A stretch of DNA of 64,000 nt from Fervidobacterium_A thailandense (GTDB lineage Bacteria > Thermotogota > Thermotogae > Thermotogales > Fervidobacteriaceae), in assembly GCF_041505935.1 (NCBI RefSeq), contig NZ_CP140110.1; one strand, written 5' to 3'. The position numbers were made by a program, and so were the translations under genes. The notes under the pieces were generated by a model. It did not search any database. It was not told the DNA's origin and saw only the letters and a program-made list of their open reading frames with translations. The stretch's first letter is position 1, and every line of letters starts with the position of its first letter. Below are positions 20,132-29,240 of the stretch, piece after piece.

Positions 20132-20208
20132 TGGTGGGCCCGGGAAGACTCGAACTTCCGACCTCACGCTTATCAGGCGTGCGCTCTGACCACCTGAGCT
20201 ACGAGCCC
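20132..20208 (-). tRNA. tRNA-Ile (GAT) in the rRNA spacer
   Basis: Acceptor GGGCTCG/CGGGCCC, anticodon GAT within CTGATAA, encoded CCA. Only 5 bp separate it from tRNA-Ala. Confidence 0.97.
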
Positions 20209-20247
20209 AGCCATTCAAAAACGAATAGCAGCCACCAGCATCTCCTT

Positions 20248-21756
<1,509 letters not shown>

Positions 21757-21904
21757 AACTTGTCAGGTTCAATCCTGCGTGCGGTGGCTGCTATTCGTTT
21801 TTCAATGACCGGTCTCGGTCGATTTCCTTCTGCGTGTCCACTTTTCAAGAGACCAAATCCCTCAGACCCTCTTCGGCTCTTCTCTTCTTTCAGCAGCGTT
21901 TCTT

Positions 21905-21933
21905 AATTTACCACACTCGTTTGCCCTTGTCAA
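21905..21933 (-). promoter_or_regulatory. rRNA promoter, proximal (P2)
   Basis: TTGACA, 17 bp, TAAATT on the minus strand, about 150 bp before the 16S 5' end. Confidence 0.85.
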
Positions 21934-21991
21934 GCGGTTTTTTTAAGTTAGTTTTAAGAACTTTTTGGTTTTCTCAAAGGACCGCTTGTAT

Positions 21992-22020
21992 AATTTACCA
22001 CGCTTGCTTTAGTTTGTCAA
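21992..22020 (-). promoter_or_regulatory. rRNA promoter, distal (P1)
   Basis: A second TTGACA, 17 bp, TAAATT, 87 bp upstream of P2. Both spacers end in GTGG, so the promoters share their extended -10 context. Confidence 0.85.
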
Positions 22021-22193
22021 GGGGCCTTTTTGCGTTTTGTTTTTTTCTTTGCCATTTTTCACGCGGCGATGTTTATTCTATCACCGTGGATGTTAACTGT
22101 AAAGGCTAAACGGGTAACAAGTCGTTCGAGATTTGCGTTACAAAAGATGTTATATTTCCTCCACTTCACGCGTTTATCAATAGATAATGGCCA

Positions 22194-22215
22194 AATAGGC
22201 TGCATATAGCCTATT
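22194..22215. promoter_or_regulatory. Inverted repeat upstream of ppcA, possible operator
   Basis: AATAGGCT and AGCCTATT are separated by 6 bp, about 35 bp upstream of the ppcA -35. The perfect 8-bp arms look like a dimeric regulator site, but no regulator gene is adjacent. The rest of 21757-22249 holds only the rRNA promoters. Confidence 0.35.
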
Positions 22216-22249
22216 ATTTGCAAAAGTCAAAATATCCTTTCTTAATTCG

Positions 22250-22277
22250 TTGATTTTCATGAGTGTTCTGCTATAAT
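22250..22277 (+). promoter_or_regulatory. ppcA promoter and 5' hairpin
   Basis: TTGATT, 16 bp, TATAAT. A 7-bp hairpin (AAGTTAG/CTAACTT, 22285-22304) begins almost at the expected transcript start and could protect the mRNA 5' end. Confidence 0.65.
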
Positions 22278-22367
22278 AGTGGCGAAGTTAGAAATGGCTA
22301 ACTTATGGTCTAACCTGTTGTAAGCCCGCAAGGGGATGGGTTGAAAGTTTCCGAGGGGGTGAGTTCG

Positions 22368-23834
22368 TTGGAAAGAAAGATTCCGAAATGTATGAGCACT
22401 CAACATCCGGATAACGTCAACACACCATTTTTTGCGGAAAATCCAGAGCTGGGCGGTGAAGATGAAATCACAGAAGCTTATTATGTTTTCTCACATCTTG
22501 GCTGTGATGAGCAGATGTGGGATTGCGAAGGTAAGGAAGTGGATGACTACGTAGTCAAGAAATTGTTATCTCGATACGAGAGTTTTTTCAGGGAGAAGGT
22601 TATAGGAAAGGACGTGTTTATAACACTCCGTGTTCCGAATCCAACTGTTGAGAAGGACGAGGCAAAGATTCTGATTGAAACACTTGAAAGTATCCCCAGA
22701 TCTTTCGACACGGCAAAGATTTTCTACGAACACGAAATCCCCCCAATTTTCGAAGTTATCCTCCCCATGACAACCTCCGTTAAGTGTCTCAACAGGATTT
22801 ACTGGTATTACCGCGATTTTGTGGTAGGAAAGCAACATATGAAGTTCAGGAATGAAGACGTAACTATTGCGGAGTGGATAGGTGAGTTCAAACCAGGGTT
22901 CATTAACGTAATTCCCCTCTTTGAGGACTGGGAACACATACTCAACGCGGATACCATTCTCCGAGAGTACGTTTCCGACAAAAACGTTCCCTACTTGCGA
23001 GTCTTTTTTGCACGTTCCGATCCTGCTATGAATTACGGATTGATTTCCGCTGTGATGCTCGTGAAAATAGCCCTTCAGAGGGCTTATAAGCTCTCAGAGG
23101 AGCTCGGTATAGAGATATACCCCATTATCGGCGTTGGCTCTGCACCGTTCCGTGGAAATATGAAACCGTCCACGGTTGAACGGGTGGTAAAGGAATATCC
23201 GAGTGTTCAGACATTTACTATTCAATCTGCGTTTAAGTACGACAACAATCCGGAAGATGTACGCGAAGCGGTCAAGAAACTCCTCAGTAGAAATCGCGGC
23301 TTACCCCACGAAGTAAACGAGGAAAAAGTGATCGAACTAATGAAAAGGTACACACGGACTTACAAAGAGCAACTGAGGAGTCTTGCGGGTATCATCAACG
23401 AAATTGCGAAGTATGTTCCGAAGCGACGGAAGAGGAAGTTGCACACCGGGCTTTTCGGTTATTCCCGCGAGGTTGAAGGGCTCAAATTGCCACGTGTCAT
23501 CACGTTCACAGCTGCGCTTTATTCGATAGGAATTCCACCGGAAATCCTGGGGTTGAACGCGTTTTCGAAGGATGATCTGAGGTTTATTAAAACTATATAC
23601 ATTAACTTTGAGGATGATCTTGCGGATGCACTCAAGTATGTCGACTTTGAAAATGAACTGCTTCCCGAGGAATTGAGGAGTTTCTTGAAAGATTTCGAGT
23701 TCACAAGTGACGATGCTTCCCAGGAGCATGTTAAGATTTCGAGATTCGTCAGGGAGCGATTAGAGCGAAAGTCGGAAGTGGGGATTCAGGATGCGATATT
23801 GAGAATGGGACATTTGAGAAGGTTCCTCGGTTAG
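22368..23834 (+). CDS. ppcA: Phosphoenolpyruvate carboxylase, archaeal type
   Basis: 488 residues, about half the length of the usual bacterial Ppc. The start MERKIPKCMSTQHPDN is the hallmark of archaeal-type PEPC; other marks are DEQMWDCEGKEVD, VGSAPFRGN and the C-terminal VRERLERKSEVGIQDAILRMGHLRR. It carboxylates PEP to oxaloacetate, replenishing C4 acids. The frame is open from a TTG at 22341, but GAGGGGGTGA precedes the TTG at 22368, giving the start typical of the family. It is read alone and rightward, convergent with cobB; no clear hairpin terminator lies in 23835-23880. Confidence 0.92.
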   Translation: MERKIPKCMSTQHPDNVNTPFFAENPELGGEDEITEAYYVFSHLGCDEQMWDCEGKEVDDYVVKKLLSRYESFFREKVIGKDVFITLRVPNPTVEKDEAKILIETLESIPRSFDTAKIFYEHEIPPIFEVILPMTTSVKCLNRIYWYYRDFVVGKQHMKFRNEDVTIAEWIGEFKPGFINVIPLFEDWEHILNADTILREYVSDKNVPYLRVFFARSDPAMNYGLISAVMLVKIALQRAYKLSEELGIEIYPIIGVGSAPFRGNMKPSTVERVVKEYPSVQTFTIQSAFKYDNNPEDVREAVKKLLSRNRGLPHEVNEEKVIELMKRYTRTYKEQLRSLAGIINEIAKYVPKRRKRKLHTGLFGYSREVEGLKLPRVITFTAALYSIGIPPEILGLNAFSKDDLRFIKTIYINFEDDLADALKYVDFENELLPEELRSFLKDFEFTSDDASQEHVKISRFVRERLERKSEVGIQDAILRMGHLRRFLG

Positions 23835-23880
23835 GTTAGTTAGGTTATTTTTCATTTTTAGGTTTTTAGCATGTTGGATT

Positions 23881-24642
23881 TCATAAGCTTTCAAACACAC
23901 TTTTGAAGAGCTCGGCAAACTCCAACACGTCAATGTCAATCTTCAGGTTCTGGTGTTCGGCCAATTTATCCAAACCGGTGGGGCCTTTGTTGACGATAGC
24001 AACAAAGGCCCCTTTTTCGTACGCAAGTAGTGGTAGCGTACTTGCTGGATAAACCACCAGTGATGTACCAACCGTGATAAGAACATCACACGTTTTGGCC
24101 CATCTTTCTGCTTTCGCCCATTCGTCCATCGGTAGGAGTTCACCGAAGAAGACGATATCAGGCTTTGTAAGACCTCCACACGAACATTTGAAATTGTTCG
24201 TCAGCAGTTCAACCCTTTGCATGGGATCGGATACGTCGAATCTTCTTGCACATTTAAGGCAATGCCACATCCGTGCATTTCCGTGAAGCTCGGCAACGTT
24301 CTTTGAACCAGCTTTCTGGTGTAGGCCATCGATGTTCTGGGTGATGACACCTCTTACGTAACCTTTTTCTTCGAGTTCCGCGATGAGTTTGTGTGCGGCA
24401 TTTGGCTGACAATCGAGCATCGAAATTAAACCTTCTTTTGCGAAGGCATAAAATTTGTCAGGGTGTGCGTGAAAATGGTCTATGTCGAAAATTTCCTGGC
24501 CGTACTTTGCGTACAGACCGTTCGAGCTTCTGAAATCCGGTATGCCACTTGGAACACTGATACCGGCGCCCGTTAAGAACACTACGTTTCTTGATTTTTT
24601 AACAAGTTCAGCAACGTGCTTGATCTTCTCCCTAAGTTCCAT
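23881..24642 (-). CDS. cobB: Sir2 family NAD-dependent protein deacylase
   Basis: Removes acyl groups from lysines using NAD. GAGISVPSGIPDFRS (NAD binding), TQNIDGLHQ, the catalytic His in ELHGN, a zinc site of four Cys (HCLKC and KCSCG), and GTSLVVYPA are all intact. Length ~253 residues is normal. An ATG at 24642 behind GGGGTG is preferred over the GTG at 24651. It is the last gene of the pyrCKDFE run, 27 bp after pyrE, so it is probably made together with the pyrimidine enzymes. Confidence 0.93.
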   Translation of the reverse strand: MELREKIKHVAELVKKSRNVVFLTGAGISVPSGIPDFRSSNGLYAKYGQEIFDIDHFHAHPDKFYAFAKEGLISMLDCQPNAAHKLIAELEEKGYVRGVITQNIDGLHQKAGSKNVAELHGNARMWHCLKCARRFDVSDPMQRVELLTNNFKCSCGGLTKPDIVFFGELLPMDEWAKAERWAKTCDVLITVGTSLVVYPASTLPLLAYEKGAFVAIVNKGPTGLDKLAEHQNLKIDIDVLEFAELFKSVFESL

Positions 24643-24669
24643 TGGTTGCACCCCGTTCCCCAGAGTGTC

Positions 24670-25245
24670 TTACTTTATCTTTCTCGATCCGGGCTTGATC
24701 GCTGGTATTCCGTCTCGACACAATGGGCAGTCGTTTGGATCGTAGGTTGGAAAGTCGAGTTTCAGAAGATAGACGTATGGCTTATCGAAAGGATTTTCAC
24801 TACCACTCCGGTTGATAATACTTGCGTACGCAACGACATTTGCTCCGTAGCTCAAAACAACTTCTTCGACCTCTTTTGTTGACTTTCCGGTTGTGACCAC
24901 GTCCTCAACAATTATAACATTATCATTCTCGGAAAGTTCAAATCCGCGTCGAAGTTTCATCACCCCATCCTCGCGTTCGGTAAATATTGCACGACTGCCC
25001 AAGAATTTTCCCACCTCATAGGCCACGATAACACCTCCGAGCGCTGGACCAACGACCACGGTAGGTTTCAAACCAAGTGCGAGGATCTTTTCAGCTAAGT
25101 GTTTACCAACGAGCTCACCGTAAGAAGGATATTCGAAAACCTTGGCACACTGGACGTAGTTGGGTGAATGTAGGCCGGAAGATAGGATGAAATGCCCGGA
25201 CAAGAGTGCCCCGGTTTTTTCGAGTATTTCCCTGATTTCATCCAT
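24670..25245 (-). CDS. pyrE: Orotate phosphoribosyltransferase
   Basis: 191 residues. Joins orotate with PRPP to give OMP. The PRPP-binding motif VIIVEDVVTTGKS is intact, and FILSSGLHSPNYVQ matches the orotate site. The C-terminal CPLCRDGIPAIKPGSRK is the longer form seen in thermophiles, with a CxxC pair. Its ATG overlaps the end of pyrF by 8 bp, so translation is coupled. Confidence 0.95.
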   Translation of the reverse strand: MDEIREILEKTGALLSGHFILSSGLHSPNYVQCAKVFEYPSYGELVGKHLAEKILALGLKPTVVVGPALGGVIVAYEVGKFLGSRAIFTEREDGVMKLRRGFELSENDNVIIVEDVVTTGKSTKEVEEVVLSYGANVVAYASIINRSGSENPFDKPYVYLLKLDFPTYDPNDCPLCRDGIPAIKPGSRKIK

Positions 25246-25906
25246 TGCAGACCACCTCTTTTACTCCGAGTTTTGGCCTGAAATACTCGGCACCGTACTT
25301 TCTCGCTATTACTTCCATCTTCTCAGCTGGATTTTTTGCCTTGTACACTTCCCTTCCGAGCACTGCAAAGTCGGCGTAACCCACTACGTCGTCCAAGGAG
25401 ACAACGTCTTTTTGATCGTCGCGTCCACGTTCCATCCTTATTCCGGGAACGAGGATTTTTCCACCTATCTTGTTTCGTAGCTTTATAGCCCACGGGCCAG
25501 GTAGTACAAACGAAGAACCAAAACGCGCAAGGCCTTCTATTTTTTGGATGTAATCTTCGAGAGAACCTGGCATGGATGTGAGTTTTATAACGGAGAATAT
25601 AATCTTTTCGGTCGAGTCGAGTGCTGCAAGCACACTTTGCACTCCGGCACACGCGTGGACGGTAAAGCCAACTATTGCCGGATGGTCCCAACTCTTGATA
25701 GACCTTGCCACGGTACTCGGGATGTCCGCAAATTTGAGGTCGAGGATAACTTTTAAGTTGTGCTCGGCAAAGTAGTCCAGTACGCGCCTTCCGTGGACAG
25801 CCAAGTTGTGACCGACCTTGACGTACTCGAATGTTCCGAATCGGTTGATAAATTCGATAGGATCCTCCATATCCAAACTGAGAACCGGCTTCGTAACAAC
25901 GTTCAT
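25238..25906 (-). CDS. pyrF: Orotidine 5'-phosphate decarboxylase
   Basis: 222 residues. Converts OMP to UMP. The catalytic Lys/Asp network is in LDLKFADIP near residue 57, preceded by VKVGHN, and the phosphate loop lies near VPGIRMERG. ATG at 25906 behind AGGAGGGGT. It is 31 bp after pyrD and overlaps pyrE. Confidence 0.94.
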   Translation of the reverse strand: MNVVTKPVLSLDMEDPIEFINRFGTFEYVKVGHNLAVHGRRVLDYFAEHNLKVILDLKFADIPSTVARSIKSWDHPAIVGFTVHACAGVQSVLAALDSTEKIIFSVIKLTSMPGSLEDYIQKIEGLARFGSSFVLPGPWAIKLRNKIGGKILVPGIRMERGRDDQKDVVSLDDVVGYADFAVLGREVYKAKNPAEKMEVIARKYGAEYFRPKLGVKEVVCNG

Positions 25907-25937
25907 CTAAACCCCTCCTTCTTGACTTGCTGGCATC

Positions 25938-26816
25938 TTAATTTGAATTTCCAAGGTATTCCCGAACGCGGTTCGCGATTTGTGAGATCATTTTCTCGTT
26001 CTTGAAAAGTAAACTCCCCACACTCACCGCATCCGCACCAACCTTGAGCATTTTTATAGCGTCATCCCCTGTGTAAATCCCTCCAGAAGCGATGATGTAC
26101 AGCTCAGGGTTCATTTTTCGAACTTCAAAAACGGCCCTGAGTGCGATCGGAAGCAAGTTGGGCCCGGACAAACCACCGACGATCATCTCACCTTCGTCGT
26201 TGAACATTAATCCGCGCACGGTGTTTATCACGGTAACACCATCCCAACCGGCCTCCGAAACGATTTTCGCTTGATGCTCAACGAATCCACCTTCGATTCC
26301 AAGTTTCGCAATCAGGAACTCCTCGTCGAGTACCGTTCTTATTTCGTAAAGTAACTTTATCCACTCGTCTTTGTTTGCAATTATGGATAATCCTCCGTGC
26401 TTCACGTTAGGACACGAGAAGTTGTATTCTATAGCCTTAAAGCGATTTGCGTACGGTTTGATCAACTTTGAAATCTCAACGTACTCCTCGAAGCTATCTC
26501 CACCTAAGCTCAAAATGACGGATGTTTTTTCAAAGAGCCAATCGAATTCCCCAGCTTGCAGGACTTCGAGAAATTCGTGTATCCCTGGGTTCTCCAGTCC
26601 GATACGGTTAATCACATACCCATCTTTTGCGTACATCCTCGGAGGCTTGTTGCCTTCCTTCTTTTTAAACGTCACCGTCTTCAGCGTGAACGCACCAACA
26701 TCCTGCCATGGGAAATCCTCCAGCTTTCCGTACTCACCAAATCCAGCAGGTCCGGATGCGATGATGACAGGTACACTCAATTCCAATCTCCCTTCACGAT
26801 TCACTGAGTTGTCCAC
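25938..26816 (-). CDS. pyrD: Dihydroorotate dehydrogenase, catalytic subunit (class 1B)
   Basis: 292 residues. Oxidises dihydroorotate to orotate with FMN. Class 1 family marks: IASGPAGFGEYG, NRIGLENPG, and the base Cys in FSCPNVKHGG. The adjoining PyrK makes this the heterotetrameric, NAD-linked 1B type. The GTG start at 26816 lies 16 bp inside the end of pyrK, so the two subunits are translationally coupled. Confidence 0.95.
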   Translation of the reverse strand: MDNSVNREGRLELSVPVIIASGPAGFGEYGKLEDFPWQDVGAFTLKTVTFKKKEGNKPPRMYAKDGYVINRIGLENPGIHEFLEVLQAGEFDWLFEKTSVILSLGGDSFEEYVEISKLIKPYANRFKAIEYNFSCPNVKHGGLSIIANKDEWIKLLYEIRTVLDEEFLIAKLGIEGGFVEHQAKIVSEAGWDGVTVINTVRGLMFNDEGEMIVGGLSGPNLLPIALRAVFEVRKMNPELYIIASGGIYTGDDAIKMLKVGADAVSVGSLLFKNEKMISQIANRVREYLGNSN

Positions 26817-27541
26817 ACCGCATCACCTCTGAAAACAGGGCCGTCCGTACACACGTGCTTTATTCCATCAACGGTCTCAACCGCACACGACTTGCACGCG
26901 CCTATGCCGCAGCCCATGTATTCGTTGAGTGATAGGTACACTTCAATTTCTTTTGACTTTGATCGAATTCTCTTGTACGCGATCTCTTCCATCTTCTTTG
27001 AGCCGCTTACAAAAATCCATGGATAACCTTTTTCGGTAATTTCATCGAGAAGCCTGATGAAGGCCTCATCACCAACAACGCACTTAACCCTGTCAAGTTC
27101 TGCGGTGACCATGGCCAAGAACTCTGCATTAAGTGGTGTTTTTGAACATATATACAGGTCTGCGTCGAAGGTTTCCGCAAGGTGAATCCCCTCCGCAACG
27201 CACGATGGAGCCACAAGCACCGCACCCTTGGTTTCTGGGGGCCTGAACGGATTGCCCAGAGGTGCAATTATTTCAATCGGTTTGTCGGTTTCGACTATGT
27301 ACCTTGAACCTTCTCCGACTACTTTAACGCTGATGGCCAACCTCCCATCCCAAAGACCAAGTGTAAAAGGTTTTCTTGTCAACGTTGTTTCCGTACCCAC
27401 CATCGCAAACTGACCTGGCTTGAAATCAACAGTTTCTTCGAAGACCACGAAGAACGTATCAGTTGTAATCTCAAATACCCGTGTTTTTGAAAGAAAGTAC
27501 CTTTTAATCTTTCCCGGTTCAATTTTCAAGAAACTGGCCAT
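26801..27541 (-). CDS. pyrK: Dihydroorotate dehydrogenase electron-transfer subunit
   Basis: About 246 residues. Carries electrons from PyrD to NAD through FAD and a 2Fe-2S centre. The FAD region contains RKPFTLGLWDG; the cluster ligands are the Cys of MGCGIGACKSCAVE and a fourth Cys in KHVCTDGP. The frame runs to a TTG at 27577, but the ATG at 27541 behind GGTGGG is more likely. It overlaps the end of pyrC by 23 bp and the start of pyrD by 16 bp. Confidence 0.93.
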   Translation of the reverse strand: MASFLKIEPGKIKRYFLSKTRVFEITTDTFFVVFEETVDFKPGQFAMVGTETTLTRKPFTLGLWDGRLAISVKVVGEGSRYIVETDKPIEIIAPLGNPFRPPETKGAVLVAPSCVAEGIHLAETFDADLYICSKTPLNAEFLAMVTAELDRVKCVVGDEAFIRLLDEITEKGYPWIFVSGSKKMEEIAYKRIRSKSKEIEVYLSLNEYMGCGIGACKSCAVETVDGIKHVCTDGPVFRGDAVWTTQ

Positions 27542-28673
27542 CCCAGTACACCCACCTTCCGTTTCTTCTAAACCCAATCACCTTACCACGGAGAACGCAA
27601 CCGTTGAACGCGCAGTTCTTTCCTTTACTCTCGAATGTCGAGCTATCCACAGTAAACTCCGCATCGAGGTCTATCAAGATAGAATCCTGTGGAAATCGCA
27701 AACCCAGGCTTTCAAAGCTCGCCCCGATCACCCGGAGTGGTGCAACCGTGAGTTTATCGATAACGAGTTTGAAGTCTTCGAAAACCATCAGGTAAACTGA
27801 AAGTGCAACCTCGATGTGCGAACTTCCGTACGGTGCATCTTGGAAGGTCTCAGGTTTCTCCGGATGAGGTGCATGGTCCGTCGTGAGAACATCGATTATA
27901 CCCTTTCTAAGGGCATCCCTGAGAACGTCGCGGTCTTTCGAAATTGGAGGGTTGATCTTTTGGTTTGGATGGTCGATCATTTCCGGCAAAAAGTAACAGT
28001 GGTGAGGAGTGAGCTCGCAGGTAATTTTTGCCCTCCTTCGAAGGTACTCTATCGTTTCAAGCGATTCGGCTGTTGATACGTGCTGGATGTGAAAACGGTT
28101 AAACCCAAATTCAAGTCCCATAGTCACCGTCCGAAATATGGCGATTGCTTCGTTCGAGTACGGCCTTCGAGCGTTCGGAAGTGGTGAGCCAACGTAGAAA
28201 TCACCTGGAAGTTCGTGTAGCTGGCTGTGGTCAAAGAGCAAGGCGGGTTTCTTGTTTAAGTACGCACGGAGGAGCTCTTCGGAATGGTACCTCAACCCAT
28301 CGGTCGACCAACCGGAGATTCCTTCAACTTCCAGGGCTCCCAAGTCCGATATCTCTCCGAAGAAACTCACCGTGTGTAAAAACAACACCTTTTTTCCATT
28401 TGAAAGTTCTTTGTGATGCCTCAAAACATCTTCGCTGGAGATTGGTGGGTTTGTATTCGGCTGGATGTTCACCACAACGAAACCACCGCGTATCGAAGCT
28501 TTTTCCAAGGAGTTGTAATCCTCGCCGTTGTTGAGCCGAACGTGCGTGTGAAGATCCACGAGTGGATAGGTGAGTAGCAAACGCTCCGAGTGCATTGGTA
28601 TTTTTTCGGGGAAATCGATAAGCGCTTCTTCGACACTCGACGTCTTTCTCTCAACCGGATCGTAAATCAGCAT
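27519..28673 (-). CDS. pyrC: Dihydroorotase
   Basis: 384 residues. Cyclises carbamoyl aspartate. Metal ligands are visible in VDLHTHVR near residue 41, in FHIQHVST and in the C-terminal DVLTTDHAPH. The order and spacing fit an amidohydrolase of the class found with PyrK/PyrD operons. First gene of the pyrC-K-D-F-E-cobB operon. The leader from the promoter at 28936-28964 is ~255 nt and contains a PyrR-type RNA site and a terminator, so the operon is probably attenuated by uridine nucleotides. Confidence 0.92.
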   Translation of the reverse strand: MLIYDPVERKTSSVEEALIDFPEKIPMHSERLLLTYPLVDLHTHVRLNNGEDYNSLEKASIRGGFVVVNIQPNTNPPISSEDVLRHHKELSNGKKVLFLHTVSFFGEISDLGALEVEGISGWSTDGLRYHSEELLRAYLNKKPALLFDHSQLHELPGDFYVGSPLPNARRPYSNEAIAIFRTVTMGLEFGFNRFHIQHVSTAESLETIEYLRRRAKITCELTPHHCYFLPEMIDHPNQKINPPISKDRDVLRDALRKGIIDVLTTDHAPHPEKPETFQDAPYGSSHIEVALSVYLMVFEDFKLVIDKLTVAPLRVIGASFESLGLRFPQDSILIDLDAEFTVDSSTFESKGKNCAFNGCVLRGKVIGFRRNGRWVYWDGQFLEN

Positions 28674-28710
28674 AGACTATACCTCCAGTGTTCAACGAAC
28701 AGGTGTGAGC

Positions 28711-28753
28711 AAAATAAAAGAAAATAAAAGGGAGGACTCGTACGAGTCCTCCC
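28711..28753 (-). terminator. Attenuator terminator in the pyrC leader
   Basis: A 10-bp stem (GGGAGGACTC/GAGTCCTCCC, loop GTAC) lies inside the pyr leader, about 57 bp before the pyrC ATG, and is followed on the minus strand by TTTTATTTTCTTTTATTTT. A terminator between promoter and first gene is what an attenuation mechanism needs. Confidence 0.85.
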
Positions 28754-28870
28754 AAAAATTGAAAATAATCAAGGACTTTTGAAAAGCGATGCATTTTGGT
28801 TGACTTTCAACCTTGAGAACATGCGTGTGTCTCTCCGAATTTTTTAGGCAAAGTTGCCTTGATTCGCGGT

Positions 28871-28890
28871 TTTGGCCTCGCTGGACCAAA
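28871..28890 (-). promoter_or_regulatory. PyrR-binding RNA hairpin
   Basis: The minus-strand RNA has GGUCCAGCGAGGCC flanked by UUU/AAA: a stem with loop CAGCGA. This matches the PyrR anti-antiterminator consensus (AGUCC-NGNGA-GGYU) known from Bacillus. It is ~45 nt from the predicted transcript start and upstream of the attenuator. The pyrR gene itself is not in the window. Confidence 0.8.
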
Positions 28891-28935
28891 TTAACCACCC
28901 TTCCCGTTACGTTTGAAAAGTGCATTCTGGTAGGT

Positions 28936-28964
28936 ATTCTACCAAAAACACTGTGGTAAGTCAA
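28936..28964 (-). promoter_or_regulatory. pyrC operon promoter
   Basis: TTGACT, 17 bp ending in TTGG, TAGAAT on the minus strand. Confidence 0.8.
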
Positions 28965-29052
28965 GCCGGAAGCTCGTGTTCCTACAAAAGTTGTCAAATG
29001 CGTGTAACCATGCCTATTTTCGGCATCATCCTAAGAAAGTTCCGATGAAAAT

Positions 29053-29081
29053 TTGACATGGCGTGGTATCATTTGTTAAAA
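29053..29081 (+). promoter_or_regulatory. Orphan promoter of a candidate small RNA
   Basis: A perfect TTGACA followed after 17 bp by TTAAAA on the plus strand, divergent from the pyr promoter and with no gene of that strand downstream. Confidence 0.65.
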
Positions 29082-29087
29082 TATTTG

Positions 29088-29170
29088 ACGAGAATGGGGG
29101 TACTGGGGATAGGTGGGAGGCGAATATCCTTTCCTGGTGTGCACGCCACTGGCGTGCACACTTTATTTTT
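29088..29170 (+). ncRNA. Candidate small RNA, ~80 nt
   Basis: Between the orphan promoter and a strong plus-strand terminator (11-bp stem GTGTGCACGCC and complement, 29137-29161, then TTTATTTTT) lie only about 50 nt. This part is purine-rich (GGGGGTACTGGGGATAGG) and contains GGATA/TATCC, which may form a small hairpin. A 29-codon frame crosses the terminator and is not convincing. It is not SRP RNA (no GGAAGCAGCC-type loop). No known RNA family is recognised; promoter and terminator are the evidence. Confidence 0.5.
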
Positions 29171-29180
29171 AAAAACAGAA

Positions 29181-29212
29181 TAAAAGAAGACGGCCCAAAC
29201 GCTGGGCCGTCT
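29181..29212 (-). terminator. Terminator of fba-ackA
   Basis: Stem AGACGGCCCA/TGGGCCGTCT with a 5-nt loop; the minus strand continues TCTTTTA. Confidence 0.88.
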
Positions 29213-29240
29213 GTCATTCTGAATTTCAATTTAACGTTCA

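Noticed and set aside
29137..29161. The 11-bp hairpin as the ackA terminator
   Set aside because: Its U-tract is on the plus strand; ackA has its own hairpin at 29188-29212 with the U-tract on the minus strand.
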